A DNA stretch of 64,000 nt from Aldehydirespirator sp965116865 (GTDB taxonomy: Bacteria > Actinomycetota > Acidimicrobiia > Acidimicrobiales > Aldehydirespiratoraceae), in assembly GCA_965116865.1 (NCBI GenBank), contig OZ220727.1, positions 2,852,001-2,916,000 of the forward strand. The letters run 5' to 3'. Below the pieces are notes generated by a model. It was given only the letters and a program-made list of their open reading frames with translations, ran no database searches and had not been told where the DNA came from. The position numbers and the translations under genes are program-made. Below, piece by piece: positions 17,593 through 26,545 of the stretch (within the stretch, counting starts at the first letter, position 1; each line of letters opens with the position of its first letter).

Positions 17593-19596
17593 ATGGCGAT
17601 AGTTGAGAAGTCTCCGCTCGAGCTCAGTCCCGGTGATTCGGTCCGCTACGCCGAGCGGCCCCTCGGTGTGTTCACCCGCCCGCAGGGGGGGCGGGGGTGG
17701 CGCGACTGGCTCAGCACCGTCGACCACAAGCGCATCGGGATCCTCTACGGCGCCTCGGCCATGTTCTTCTTCTTGGTGGGCGGCGTCGAGGCGCTGCTGA
17801 TCCGCTTGCAGCTGGCCGCGCCGGAAGGCTCCGTGCTCAGCGCCGACGTCTACAACCAGGTGTACACCATGCACGGCGTCACCATGGTGTTCCTGTTCAT
17901 CATGCCGCTGGCCGCCGCCTTCGCGAACTACTTCATCCCGCTGCAGATCGGTGCCCGCGACGTCGCCTTCCCCCGCCTCAACGCGCTGTCGTTCTGGATC
18001 TGGCTGTCGGGCGCCGTCTTCTTGAACACGTCGTGGATCGTGGGCGGCGGCGGCGCCGACTGCGGCTGGTTCTGCTACTCGCCCAACAGCGGGGTGGCCT
18101 TCTCGCCCAGCCACGGCGTCGACTTCTACGCCATCGGCCTGCAGATCCTGGGCATCGCCTCGCTGGTGTCGTCGGTGAACCTGATCGTCACCTGCCTCAA
18201 CATGCGGGCGCCAGGCATGACGCTGATGCGCATGCCCGTGCTCACCTGGATGCTGCTGATCACGCAGTTCCTGCTGCTGTTCGCGCTGCCGGTGATCACT
18301 GTGGCGCTGTTCCTGCTGATGTTCGACCGGCTCTTCGACGCCCAGTTCTTCAACCCCGACGCAGGTGCCGACCCGCTGCTGTGGCAGCACCTGTTCTGGA
18401 TATTCGGCCATCCCGAGGTGTACATAATCATCCTGCCCGCGTTCGGGGTGGTGTCGGAGGTGATCCCCACATTCAGCCGCAAGCCCCTGTTCGGCTACGA
18501 GTTCATGGTGTTCTCGGGCATCGCCATCGGGTTCATGGGCTGGGGCGTGTGGGCCCACCACATGTTCGTGTCGGGCATGGGCCCCATCTCGGTGGCGGCC
18601 TTCTCGCTGTCGACCATGTTCATCGCGGTGCCGACGGGGGTGAAGGTCCTCAACTGGCTTGCCACGATGTGGGGCGGGAAGCTCAAATTCACAGTGGCCA
18701 TGAAATTCGCGGTGGCCACGGTGGCCATGTTCACTATCGGCGGCCTGTCCGGTGTGACCCATTCGGTGGCGCCGGCCGACACCCAGCAGACCGATACCTA
18801 CTACATCGTGGCCCACTTCCACTATGTGATCTTCGGCGGCGGCGTGCTGGGCCTGTTCGCCGGCATCTACTTCTGGTGGCCCAAGATCTGGGGGCACTGC
18901 CTCAACGAGCGGCTGGGCAGCTGGCACTTCTGGATCATGCTGGTGGGTTTCAACCTCACGTTCGGCCCGATGCACATCCTGGGCCTGCAGGGAATGTCGC
19001 GGCGCATCGACACCTACGCGAGGGGGTACGGCTTCGAGTTCTGGAACATGGCGGCCACCGTCGGCTCGCTGCTGATCGCGGCGGGTGTGGCGGTCTTCAT
19101 GTGGAACGTGGTGAAGTCCAAGCGCGACGCGCCGTACCTGCCGCCGCCGGGCCCCGACCCCTGGGACGGCCGCACGCTCGAGTGGTCGATCCCGTCGCCG
19201 GTGCCGGTTCACAACTTCGATACCGTGCCCGAGGTGCGCGGGCGAGACGATTGGTGGCACACCAAATACGCAGAGGACGACGAGGGCAAGGTGGTGCGGG
19301 TCGCAACGGTCGAGGAGGCTGCCCAGACGGGCGATGCGACCGGTGTGCATCTGCCGTCGCCGTCGTTCTGGCCTCTGGCGGTGGCGGTCGGGCTGCCGCT
19401 GGTCGGCTACGGCCTGATCTTCAACCTCTGGCTCGCTCTGATCGGCGCCCTGCTCACGGTGGCGTCGCTGTACTCGTGGGCGCTCGAGCCTGTGGACGAT
19501 CCCGACGCCGCCCACGACCACCACGAAGAAGATCATCGCGGAGAAGACAGCGACGGCGCAGTCCGCAGCGAGGGCGGAGAGGGCGGCCAACCATGA
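17593..19596 (+). CDS. ctaD: Cytochrome c oxidase subunit I, fused to a subunit IV-like C-terminus
   Basis: 667 residues, catalytic subunit of the aa3/caa3 oxidase; reduces O2 and pumps protons. All metal ligands are present: YTMHGVTMVF (heme a), GHPEVYIIILP (Cu-B His, cross-linked Tyr, Glu), WAHHMFVSGM (Cu-B His pair) and VAHFHYVIFGG (heme a3 and a). After the 12 core helices, residues about 585-640 add two helices (FWPLAVAVGLPLVGYG, LTVASLYSWALEP) like actinobacterial subunit IV, then an acidic His-rich tail. It starts 4 bp after ctaC. Confidence 0.97.
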   Translation: MAIVEKSPLELSPGDSVRYAERPLGVFTRPQGGRGWRDWLSTVDHKRIGILYGASAMFFFLVGGVEALLIRLQLAAPEGSVLSADVYNQVYTMHGVTMVFLFIMPLAAAFANYFIPLQIGARDVAFPRLNALSFWIWLSGAVFLNTSWIVGGGGADCGWFCYSPNSGVAFSPSHGVDFYAIGLQILGIASLVSSVNLIVTCLNMRAPGMTLMRMPVLTWMLLITQFLLLFALPVITVALFLLMFDRLFDAQFFNPDAGADPLLWQHLFWIFGHPEVYIIILPAFGVVSEVIPTFSRKPLFGYEFMVFSGIAIGFMGWGVWAHHMFVSGMGPISVAAFSLSTMFIAVPTGVKVLNWLATMWGGKLKFTVAMKFAVATVAMFTIGGLSGVTHSVAPADTQQTDTYYIVAHFHYVIFGGGVLGLFAGIYFWWPKIWGHCLNERLGSWHFWIMLVGFNLTFGPMHILGLQGMSRRIDTYARGYGFEFWNMAATVGSLLIAAGVAVFMWNVVKSKRDAPYLPPPGPDPWDGRTLEWSIPSPVPVHNFDTVPEVRGRDDWWHTKYAEDDEGKVVRVATVEEAAQTGDATGVHLPSPSFWPLAVAVGLPLVGYGLIFNLWLALIGALLTVASLYSWALEPVDDPDAAHDHHEEDHRGEDSDGAVRSEGGEGGQP

Positions 19597-19709
19597 GGCC
19601 CGACGCGACCGGCAAGGCTGAGGGGCGGCGTCGGGGCAAGGGATGGCGCCGCTCGCACCGCCAGGCCGCGCCGGTGACAGGCCCCGCCGGCCGCGGAGAC
19701 CAGCCGTGA
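19593..19709 (+). CDS. Possible 38-residue basic peptide between ctaD and ctaE
   Basis: ATG 19593 overlaps the ctaD stop (ATGA) and the TGA at 19707 overlaps the ctaE GTG (GTGA). The peptide (MRPDATGKAEGRRRGKGWRR...) is strongly basic and matches no family I know. The double overlap suggests ribosomes could pass through it, coupling ctaD to ctaE translation; whether the peptide itself matters is unknown. Confidence 0.4.
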   Translation: MRPDATGKAEGRRRGKGWRRSHRQAAPVTGPAGRGDQP

Positions 19710-20338
19710 GCACTGAAGCCGCAGTTGCCGAACTCGACCACGCGGCCGGCGACGATGGCCACGACCCGCACGCCACCACAACCGGCCTGTCGAACACCAA
19801 GTTGGCCATGTGGGTGTTTCTGGGCTCGGAGTGCCTGCTCTTCGGCGGGCTGATCTCCACCTACCTGCTGTACAAGACCCGGGGCAACGGCCGCACCCTG
19901 CCCACCGACGTGTTCGACATTCCGTTCACTTCGGTCAGCTCGTTCGTGTTGCTGATGAGTTCGCTCACGATGGTGCTGGCCCTCTCCGCAGTGTCACGGG
20001 GCGAGGACGAGGCCGGCCGCACCTGGCTGCTGGCCACCGCCCTGCTTGGCGGCGTGTTCATCGGCGGGCAGGTCTACGAGTTCACCAGCTTCGTCCGCGA
20101 GGGCGTGGCCTTCACCACCAATCCGGCCAGCAGCGCCTTCTTCACTCTGACCGGCTTCCACGGGGTCCATGTCAGTCTGGGCATTGTGATGCTGATGTCG
20201 TTGTTCGTGGCCTCGCTGAAGGGCAAGCTCACCGAGCGCAACGCCGAGACGGTCGAGATCGTCGGGCTCTACTGGCATTTCGTGGACATCGTCTGGATCT
20301 TCATCTTCACCGTCATCTACTTGATCCCCGCCGACTGA
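19706..20338 (+). CDS. ctaE: Cytochrome c oxidase subunit III
   Basis: 210 residues from GTG 19706, five hydrophobic helices as in actinobacterial subunit III. Seen: NTKLAMWVFLGSECLLFGG, SSLTMVLALSAVSRGE, GFHGVHVSLGIVMLM and the C-terminal YWHFVDIVWIFIFTVIYL. It stabilises subunit I and may help proton uptake. The GTG overlaps the stop of the small upstream frame, and ctaF follows after 40 bp. Confidence 0.95.
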   Translation: MSTEAAVAELDHAAGDDGHDPHATTTGLSNTKLAMWVFLGSECLLFGGLISTYLLYKTRGNGRTLPTDVFDIPFTSVSSFVLLMSSLTMVLALSAVSRGEDEAGRTWLLATALLGGVFIGGQVYEFTSFVREGVAFTTNPASSAFFTLTGFHGVHVSLGIVMLMSLFVASLKGKLTERNAETVEIVGLYWHFVDIVWIFIFTVIYLIPAD

Positions 20339-20343
20339 CACCC

Positions 20344-20382
20344 ATGAGCGACATTGCTCCCATGAGCGACCCGAGACCATGA
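20344..20382 (+). CDS. Possible 12-residue leader frame before ctaF
   Basis: ATG 20344 opens a 12-codon frame (MSDIAPMSDPRP) whose TGA overlaps the ctaF ATG as ATGA. It lies 5 bp after the ctaE stop. It contains an internal MSD repeat. It may only serve to couple translation of ctaE and ctaF; coding function is doubtful. Confidence 0.3.
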   Translation: MSDIAPMSDPRP

Positions 20383-20723
20383 TCGACACCGCTGCCACCG
20401 AGCCCGACGTCGAGCCCGGCGACCACCATGCCGACGAGGGCCCTTCCCACCCCTCGGACTGGGCTTACGTCAAGATCGCCCTCGTTCTGGCCGCGGTCAC
20501 CGCCTTGGAGGTGTTCACATACTTCGAGACGGTCCTCGACTGGGGTGCGGCGCTGGTGCCGTCGCTGATCTTCATGATGATCGTCAAGTTCTATTTGGTG
20601 GCTACCTGGTTCATGCACCTGCGCTTCGACGACAAGCTGTTCGGCCGGATGTTCACCGCCGGGCTGGTGCTGGCCGTCGGTGTGTACCTGGCCACACTCA
20701 CAGTTTTCGAGTTCTGGGTTTAG
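20379..20723 (+). CDS. ctaF: Cytochrome c oxidase subunit IV (COX4/CyoD-like)
   Basis: 114 residues. An acidic His-rich N-terminus (EPGDHHADEG) precedes three hydrophobic helices: residues 30-50, 57-75 and 90-112. The middle has IVKFYLVATWFMHLRFD, the usual motif of prokaryotic subunit IV (COX4_pro). It is a small structural subunit of the oxidase, in line after ctaE. ctaG starts 4 bp downstream. Confidence 0.9.
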   Translation: MIDTAATEPDVEPGDHHADEGPSHPSDWAYVKIALVLAAVTALEVFTYFETVLDWGAALVPSLIFMMIVKFYLVATWFMHLRFDDKLFGRMFTAGLVLAVGVYLATLTVFEFWV

Positions 20724-20727
20724 CAGC

Positions 20728-21636
20728 GTGGGCGCGCTGGCCGCGACCGACGCTTGGCGCTTCCAGTTCCACCCCGAGGTGTGGCTGCTGGTGGCTGCGT
20801 TGGTCGGCTTCGGCTGGTACGTCGTGCGGGTGGTCGCCCCCGTCGCCGGTCCCGGAGGGGGTGCCGCTGCCGTGACGGGACGCGGGCGGCTGTGCTTCGT
20901 CGCCGGCGTCGCTCTGCTGTGGGTGTCGGCGGACTGGCCGATGCACGACATCGCCGAGGAGTACCTGTACTCGGTGCACATGGTGCAGCACCTGCTGATC
21001 AGCTTCGTGGTGCCGCCGCTGCTGCTGATGGCCGTGCCGGAGTGGCTGGCCCGGCTCATCGTGGTCGAGGGCTCGCGTTCGGCAAGGATCATTCGCCGTC
21101 TGGTCCGCCCGTTGTTGGCCGGGGTTGCCTTCAACGCCCTGCAGGCGCTGATGCACTGGAACGCTGTGGTGGAGCTGTCGGTGCGCAGCGGGGCCTTCCA
21201 CTATGCCATGCATCTGCTGATGTTCGTCGCCGCGCTGGCCATGTGGACGCCGGTCGTTGGACCGCTGAGGGAGTTGCATCTGTCCGAGCCCGCGAAGATG
21301 GTCTACCTGTTCGCCATGTCGATCATTCCCACGGTGCCGGCTGCCTGGCTGACTTTCGCCGAGGGTTCGGTGTACCCGGTCTACGACCATGCCCAGCGCT
21401 TGTTCGGTATCTCGGTGGCCGCCGACCAGCAGGCTGCCGGCGCGGTGATGAAGGTGCTGGGCGGCCTCTACCTGTGGACTCTGATCGCGGTCCGGTTCTT
21501 CCGCTTCTCGGCTGTCCAGCGCCACGACGACGCGGCCGAGCGGCGTCGGCGCTTGGCGGCCGACACTCTCACCACCGCCGATGTGGAGGCCGAGTTCGAG
21601 CGGCTGAGCCCCCCGCCCACGGAGCCCCGGATGTAG
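20728..21636 (+). CDS. ctaG: Cytochrome c oxidase assembly protein CtaG (caa3 type)
   Basis: 302 residues, GTG start at 20728 just after the ctaF stop. Polytopic membrane protein of the caa3_CtaG family that helps copper delivery or assembly of the oxidase. Seen: WLLVAALVGFGWYVVRV, the His-bearing DIAEEYLYSVHMVQHLLIS and the MHWNAVVELSVRSGAFHYAMH region with conserved His. Seven or so helices. The last gene clearly belonging to the oxidase cluster. Confidence 0.93.
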   Translation: MGALAATDAWRFQFHPEVWLLVAALVGFGWYVVRVVAPVAGPGGGAAAVTGRGRLCFVAGVALLWVSADWPMHDIAEEYLYSVHMVQHLLISFVVPPLLLMAVPEWLARLIVVEGSRSARIIRRLVRPLLAGVAFNALQALMHWNAVVELSVRSGAFHYAMHLLMFVAALAMWTPVVGPLRELHLSEPAKMVYLFAMSIIPTVPAAWLTFAEGSVYPVYDHAQRLFGISVAADQQAAGAVMKVLGGLYLWTLIAVRFFRFSAVQRHDDAAERRRRLAADTLTTADVEAEFERLSPPPTEPRM

Positions 21637-21646
21637 ACTCCAGTGG

Positions 21647-22693
21647 GTGTCCAAGCTGCTGCGAGTGCTCACGGGTCTGAGGGCGGCGGACCGGGTCGGA
21701 GGGGGAGTAGCCCGCCGGGTGCGGCGCTTCGATGGATGGCTCGACCGAGCCTCGGAGCGTGATGGAGGCGGGGGTGACTACGACCACGCAGAGACGGTCA
21801 GGGAGTACTACGACATCAGCAACGACCTGATGGTCTGGGGTTGGGGCGATTCCCTGCACTTTGCTCCGCTGTCGCCCGGCGAGAGCGTGGAGCAGTCCAA
21901 GATCCGCCACCAGCGGCTGATGATCGACAAGCTGGACCTCAGCGAGGGCATGACGGTGGTCGATGTCGGCTGCGGGATCGGCGGCCCGATGCGCCGGGTC
22001 GTCTCGGAGGCCGGTGTCAGGGTCGTCGGGGTCAACATCAACGAGGTCCAGATGGACCGGGCGAAGTCGTTGAACGTCGAGGCGGGGCTCGACCACATGG
22101 TCGACTATCTGGCGTGCAGCTTCATGGACATGTCGGCGGTGGCGGACGGCACATTCGACCGCGGCTACGCCATCGAATCGACGTGCCATGCTCCCGACAA
22201 GCGGGGCGCGTTCGCCGAGATCCACCGGGTGCTGAAGCCTGGAGCCTTCTTCTGGGGTCAGGAGATGTGCATGACGGACAGGTTCGATCCCGGCAACGAA
22301 CGGCACCGGGCCGTGAAGCGGGAACTCATGCACGGCATCGCGCTGCAGGACGTCGCGACCACTGCCGAGGTGAACCGGACGCTTGAGTCGGTCGGGTTCG
22401 AACTCGTCGAGGGGAGGGACCGGGGCGCGGCGACAAGCAACGGTGAGTCCACGCCGTGGTACCAGCCCATGGAGACTTGGAGCAGAGCGCTGGGCAATTC
22501 TCCGATCGGGGTTCCGCTGGGCCGCAAGGCGGCCGTCGCGGGATCCCGGCTGGCCGAGATGCTGAGGATCTTGCCGAGGGGGTCCGCCGATGTGGTCAAG
22601 ATGCTGGATCGGACCGCCCGCGCCTATGTTGCAGGCGGCCGATCGGGGATCTTCACGCCGCTGTACTGCTTCTTGGTCCGCAAGCCCGGCTAG
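21647..22693 (+). CDS. SAM methyltransferase, sterol C-24 methyltransferase-like
   Basis: 348 residues, GTG start. Class I methyltransferase: SAM motif I VVDVGCGIGGPM near residue 105. Sterol methyltransferase (ERG6/SMT) signatures are visible: YYDISNDLMVWGWGDSLHF in place of YYxxVTDFYEYGWGxSFHF, YAIESTCHAPDK, and a C-terminal substrate-domain pattern. ERG6-type enzymes alkylate the sterol side chain at C-24; some bacteria from marine metagenomes carry homologues. It starts 10 bp after ctaG, so it may share that transcript. The sterol role fits the P450, Rieske and RND genes, but a related lipid such as a tocopherol-like or carotenoid substrate cannot be excluded. Confidence 0.8.
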   Translation: MSKLLRVLTGLRAADRVGGGVARRVRRFDGWLDRASERDGGGGDYDHAETVREYYDISNDLMVWGWGDSLHFAPLSPGESVEQSKIRHQRLMIDKLDLSEGMTVVDVGCGIGGPMRRVVSEAGVRVVGVNINEVQMDRAKSLNVEAGLDHMVDYLACSFMDMSAVADGTFDRGYAIESTCHAPDKRGAFAEIHRVLKPGAFFWGQEMCMTDRFDPGNERHRAVKRELMHGIALQDVATTAEVNRTLESVGFELVEGRDRGAATSNGESTPWYQPMETWSRALGNSPIGVPLGRKAAVAGSRLAEMLRILPRGSADVVKMLDRTARAYVAGGRSGIFTPLYCFLVRKPG

Positions 22694-22856
22694 ATCCCGC
22701 TGACCTGGCCCGTCCAAATCCCTGAAATCATGATCGAGTATATCGGAATTGTGGCCGCGCGCCTTTAGAGTTGTGCTTCCACCGCTGCGATCGGGTTCGT
22801 GACTCGGCTCGCAGCTCCAGTGACTCAGCGACATCGACACAGGAGGCAGCATCCCA

Positions 22857-23411
22857 ATGACCAGCGCAAACATCGACAACGGCGTGAACGTCGAACACCT
22901 GCTGGGTGCCCGCCAGGCTCTCAGCGAGGCTCGCGAGGCGGCCCAGTTCACATGGAAGGCCACCAACGAGTGGTTGAACGGCACCCACAGCCGTTCAGCC
23001 GTGGACAGCTATTACGGTTTGGGCGAAGAGCACCAGCATCGCTCGACCTTCACCTTCGAGGCCGACCATCCGCTGGTGTTCGGTGCCGAGGACAACGCGG
23101 CCACACCGGTGGAGCTGGTGCTGGCCGGACTGGCAAGCTGCCTCACCGCCGGAGTGGCCGCGGTCGCCCAGAACCGCGAGATCCAGCTGCGGTCGGTGAA
23201 GGCCACGCTGGAGGGCAGCATGGACATCCTCGGGATCCTGGGCGGCGACCCCGACGTCCGCAACGGGTTCAACGACGTCAAGGTCTCCTACGACATCGAC
23301 GCTGACGCCACCCCCGACGAAATCCAGGCGCTGGTGGCCCAGTCCCAGAAACGGTCGGCCGTCTACGACATCATCACCAACCCGACCAACGTGGCGGTCG
23401 AGGTCAACTAG
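22857..23411 (+). CDS. OsmC-family protein lacking the second redox Cys
   Basis: 184 residues. OsmC/Ohr proteins reduce organic hydroperoxides with two cysteines. The first site is present (GLASCLTAGVAAVA), as are TPVELVLAGLASC and the usual beta/alpha layout. At the position of the second Cys (usually a CPV motif) this protein has QKRSAVYDIITNPTNV, so Ser replaces Cys and peroxidase activity is doubtful; a thiol-binding or other role is possible. A 163-bp gap upstream holds an AT-rich stretch near 22730-22760 that may be its promoter. Confidence 0.88.
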   Translation: MTSANIDNGVNVEHLLGARQALSEAREAAQFTWKATNEWLNGTHSRSAVDSYYGLGEEHQHRSTFTFEADHPLVFGAEDNAATPVELVLAGLASCLTAGVAAVAQNREIQLRSVKATLEGSMDILGILGGDPDVRNGFNDVKVSYDIDADATPDEIQALVAQSQKRSAVYDIITNPTNVAVEVN

Positions 23412-23454
23412 CCCCGCAGCTGTCGCAGTCCGCGCACGGAAGTTTGCCGGGGCC

Positions 23455-24705
23455 ATGAGGACGACCACGGTCGTTGTGGGGGCCGGGCACAGCGGCCTGG
23501 CTGTGAGCCGCCGCCTCACCGAACGCTCCATCGACCATGTCGTGCTCGAGCGCGGCGACGTGGCCAACGCTTGGCGGACTCAGCGCTGGGACTCGCTGCG
23601 GCTGCTCACCCCCAACTGGCAGAGCCGGCTGCCAGGCTACGACTACAGGGCCCACGGCGGCCGTGATCCCGACGGCTACATGTCGATGCCGGAGGTCGTC
23701 CGGTTCGTGTCGGACTACGCTCGGCTCGTTGACGCCCCAGTCTCCACCGGCACGACGGTTACCTCGGTGCGATCTGCGGGCGCAGGCTACGTCGTCGACA
23801 CCGACCGGGGCCGCTGGGAGTGCGAGACGGTGGTGTTGGCCTCAGGCGGGTTCAACTCCGCAAGAGTGCCGGAGCTGGGAGGTGCGCTGCCGACGTCCGT
23901 GGCCGCCCTCAGCGCGTTCGAGTACCGCAACCCGGACGGGCTGGCCCCCGGCGGGGTGCTGGTGGTGGGCGCCTCGGCCACCGGGGTCCAGATCGCCGAC
24001 GAGGTGCACCGCTCCGGGCGCCCCGTCACTCTCGCCGTCGGCGAGCATGTGCGCATGCCGCGCCTCTACCGGGGCCGCGACATCCTGTGGTGGATGGAGA
24101 GGTCGGGCCTGCTCGACGAACGCTACGACGAGGTCGACGACGTCGTGCGGGTGCGCAGGACCCCGTCGCCGCAGTTGGTCGGAACCCCCGGACGGGTCAC
24201 GCTCGACCTCAACGCTCTCACCGACCAGGGTGTGAGTCTGGTGGGGCGGCTTGAGGCGCTGCGGGGCGCCGAGGCGCTGTTTTCGGGATCGTTGACCAAC
24301 AAGTGCGAGCTGGCCGACCTCAAGCTGGGGCGGCTCCTCAACGGCTTCGACGCCTGGGCGGCGGAGCGCCGCGCCGACAGCGTGGGACTGCCGGAGCGGT
24401 TCGCTCCCACCCGAGTCCCGGCATCGCCGCCGGTGCGGCTCGATCTGGCCCGCGGGGAGATCGGCACCATCGTCTGGGCTGCCGGCTTCAAGCCCGACTA
24501 CTCGTGGCTCGACGTGCCGGTGCTCGACCACAAGGGCCGTATCCGTCACGACGGCGGGATCGTCACCGAGTCACCCGGCTTGTATGTTGTCGGGCTCAAC
24601 TTCCTGCGTCGCCGCAAGTCGAGCTTCATCCACGGCGCCGAAGACGACAGCCGCGACCTCGTCTCACACCTGCACAGCCATCTCGACTCGCTGCTTCCAG
24701 CCTGA
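23455..24705 (+). CDS. Flavin-containing monooxygenase-like oxidoreductase (CzcO type)
   Basis: 416 residues. FAD Rossmann motif VVVGAGHSGLAVSRRL at residues 6-21 and NADPH-binding motif VLVVGASATGVQIADEV near residue 170. A conserved IVWAAGFKPDYSWLD stretch near the C-terminus fits the COG2072 flavoprotein group, which includes Baeyer-Villiger-type and N-hydroxylating monooxygenases. Substrate unknown. It starts 43 bp after the OsmC gene and could be co-expressed with it. Confidence 0.87.
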   Translation: MRTTTVVVGAGHSGLAVSRRLTERSIDHVVLERGDVANAWRTQRWDSLRLLTPNWQSRLPGYDYRAHGGRDPDGYMSMPEVVRFVSDYARLVDAPVSTGTTVTSVRSAGAGYVVDTDRGRWECETVVLASGGFNSARVPELGGALPTSVAALSAFEYRNPDGLAPGGVLVVGASATGVQIADEVHRSGRPVTLAVGEHVRMPRLYRGRDILWWMERSGLLDERYDEVDDVVRVRRTPSPQLVGTPGRVTLDLNALTDQGVSLVGRLEALRGAEALFSGSLTNKCELADLKLGRLLNGFDAWAAERRADSVGLPERFAPTRVPASPPVRLDLARGEIGTIVWAAGFKPDYSWLDVPVLDHKGRIRHDGGIVTESPGLYVVGLNFLRRRKSSFIHGAEDDSRDLVSHLHSHLDSLLPA

Positions 24706-24774
24706 ACCGCGGCCTTGCCGCTCGCGCCGCCGCGACAGGGGACTCAGCCTGCCCGCGCCTCGGCTAGCTCGACC

Positions 24775-26328
24775 TCAGGTGCTGCGGGGCTGGACCGGGG
24801 CCCGGTGCTTGTGGATCTCCTCATCACGGTGGCGTTGGGCCGGGGTGCGGCGAGCCTGTCCTGCGGTGCTCGACCCGTCCCGGGCTCCGGCGATGCGCAC
24901 GCCGGAGGGACGCCGGTAGTTGAAGAGGCCGGCCTCGTCCACGATCACTCTGTCGGCGTAGTCGTCGAACCACAGCGCCTGCGGGTTGCGGCCGACGATG
25001 GACACCTTGCCGCGGTCCTCGGCGTCGGCGGGGCTTCGGAGCACCTTGAAGACCACCACGCCGTTCTCGGCGCCGGGCAGGCCCGGGATCGGCTTGTCGG
25101 TGACTGCCGCCACCTCTGTCTTGCCTTTGAAATGCACGACGGCGAGTCGGGCGTGGGCCTCCACGCCCGACAGCCCCCGCTGCGACTCGTTGACGAGCTG
25201 CCACGCTGTCTCGATGGGAACGTTGAACGCCTTGTAGGCGACGATGTTGCGTCCCCCGAAGAAGTAGTGGTTCTCGATGCCGGCCGCCTTGAGCGTCCGC
25301 TGGAGGAGGTGCAGTGCTTCGGCGTCGTCGTTGACGCCCCGGATGATGGGGGACTGGTTCTCGACGCTGATCCAGCCTCGCTCCACGACCGCGTCGACCG
25401 CGCGCCGGGTCCGGGGGTTCCACCGGCAGCGGCCGGCGCCGTCGGTGAGGTAGCTGCCGTCGGCGTGCTTGGCCAGCAGCTCGTCGGGATGGTTGAAATG
25501 CACCATGAGCCTCAGCACCACGTCGGGATAGACCTCGTGGAAGCGGTCGAGCATCGCAGTGAAGGCGCCGTCGAAGCGGTCCGGATGGAAGGCGAGCTCC
25601 TTGGTTCCTACCCGGATGACCTCAGTGCCCGCCTCGGCAAGAGCAGTGAACCAGCCGGCCAGCTTGGAGTTGGGCAGCACCATCGGATCGCCGCCGGACA
25701 GCAGGACCTCCCGCAGCCTGGGCCGTCCTGTCTCGGGGTGGCGGCCCCCGTTGGCGGACACCGCGGCGTTGTGTGCCCGGATGTAGTCGGTCACCTCGTT
25801 GAGTTGGGCCAGGCCCTTCTTCTTGACGGTGCCGTCGGTGTGCTGGACGTCCTTGCGGGCGATCAGCTCCTCGCGGTAGCAGAACCGGCAGTGGGCCGAG
25901 CATGTCGAGATGACGTACAGAAGCGCCATCTCGTACTTGTGGAGCAGCCCCTCGACCGGGCTGTAGTCGAGTTGGTTGGCCGGGTCCTCCTCGCCCTCGA
26001 GGTTGGCGGTCTCGTCGGCCGAGGCCTTGACGAGCCGCTGCAGGGCCGGACTGAGCCTGGCCATCTCGAAGTAGTGGCGGGTGATCTTCACCGGCATCCG
26101 GGCCTCCACGTCCCGGTCGGTCTTGCGGAGCCTGTCCAGGTCGGCCAGCTCCTCCGGGGTGTAGAAGCCGCTCATGTCGGTGGGCGCGGCCCCGTCGACG
26201 AACGGCTCCACGCCGTTGACGATCTGCCGGTCGTAGCGCGGGTTCTCGACCTGGTCGAGGACTAGTCGCTCCCGGGCGGTCGGCTCGTACCTGGCCCTGC
26301 GGCGCTTGGTCTGTTCGGTGCGTGTCAT
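24775..26328 (-). CDS. KamA-family radical SAM protein (lysine 2,3-aminomutase-like)
   Basis: 517 residues from ATG 26328; a longer frame upstream would invade serS. Radical SAM enzyme with PLP. The [4Fe-4S] site is CSAHCRFCYRE (C-x3-C-x2-C) near residue 140, followed by LLSGGDPMVLPNSKL and the C-terminal half with candidate PLP Lys in the HFKGKTEVAAVTDK region. KamA enzymes shift an amino group between C-2 and C-3 of lysine or glutamate; the substrate cannot be read from sequence here. The N-terminus is Arg-rich and the last 35 residues are variable. It is divergent from serS. Confidence 0.88.
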   Translation of the reverse strand: MTRTEQTKRRRARYEPTARERLVLDQVENPRYDRQIVNGVEPFVDGAAPTDMSGFYTPEELADLDRLRKTDRDVEARMPVKITRHYFEMARLSPALQRLVKASADETANLEGEEDPANQLDYSPVEGLLHKYEMALLYVISTCSAHCRFCYREELIARKDVQHTDGTVKKKGLAQLNEVTDYIRAHNAAVSANGGRHPETGRPRLREVLLSGGDPMVLPNSKLAGWFTALAEAGTEVIRVGTKELAFHPDRFDGAFTAMLDRFHEVYPDVVLRLMVHFNHPDELLAKHADGSYLTDGAGRCRWNPRTRRAVDAVVERGWISVENQSPIIRGVNDDAEALHLLQRTLKAAGIENHYFFGGRNIVAYKAFNVPIETAWQLVNESQRGLSGVEAHARLAVVHFKGKTEVAAVTDKPIPGLPGAENGVVVFKVLRSPADAEDRGKVSIVGRNPQALWFDDYADRVIVDEAGLFNYRRPSGVRIAGARDGSSTAGQARRTPAQRHRDEEIHKHRAPVQPRST

Positions 26329-26545
26329 GTCAATACTCAAGTCCGTGTCGCTGGCATCGACAGGCAGTCCGCAGAGCGGGCCGGCCCCTGGGCCGTGCCT
26401 GCCGGTGCGTCGGACCATCGCGGGCGCCTGTCGGGGACTGACCATCATGGCAGGTATTCCACAGGCGTGCAAGACGGTGCCGTCGAGCGCAGAGCCTTCG
26501 TTTTCAGTCCTCGCGAACCGGGGTGGAGCCGGTACCGTCTCCGGC

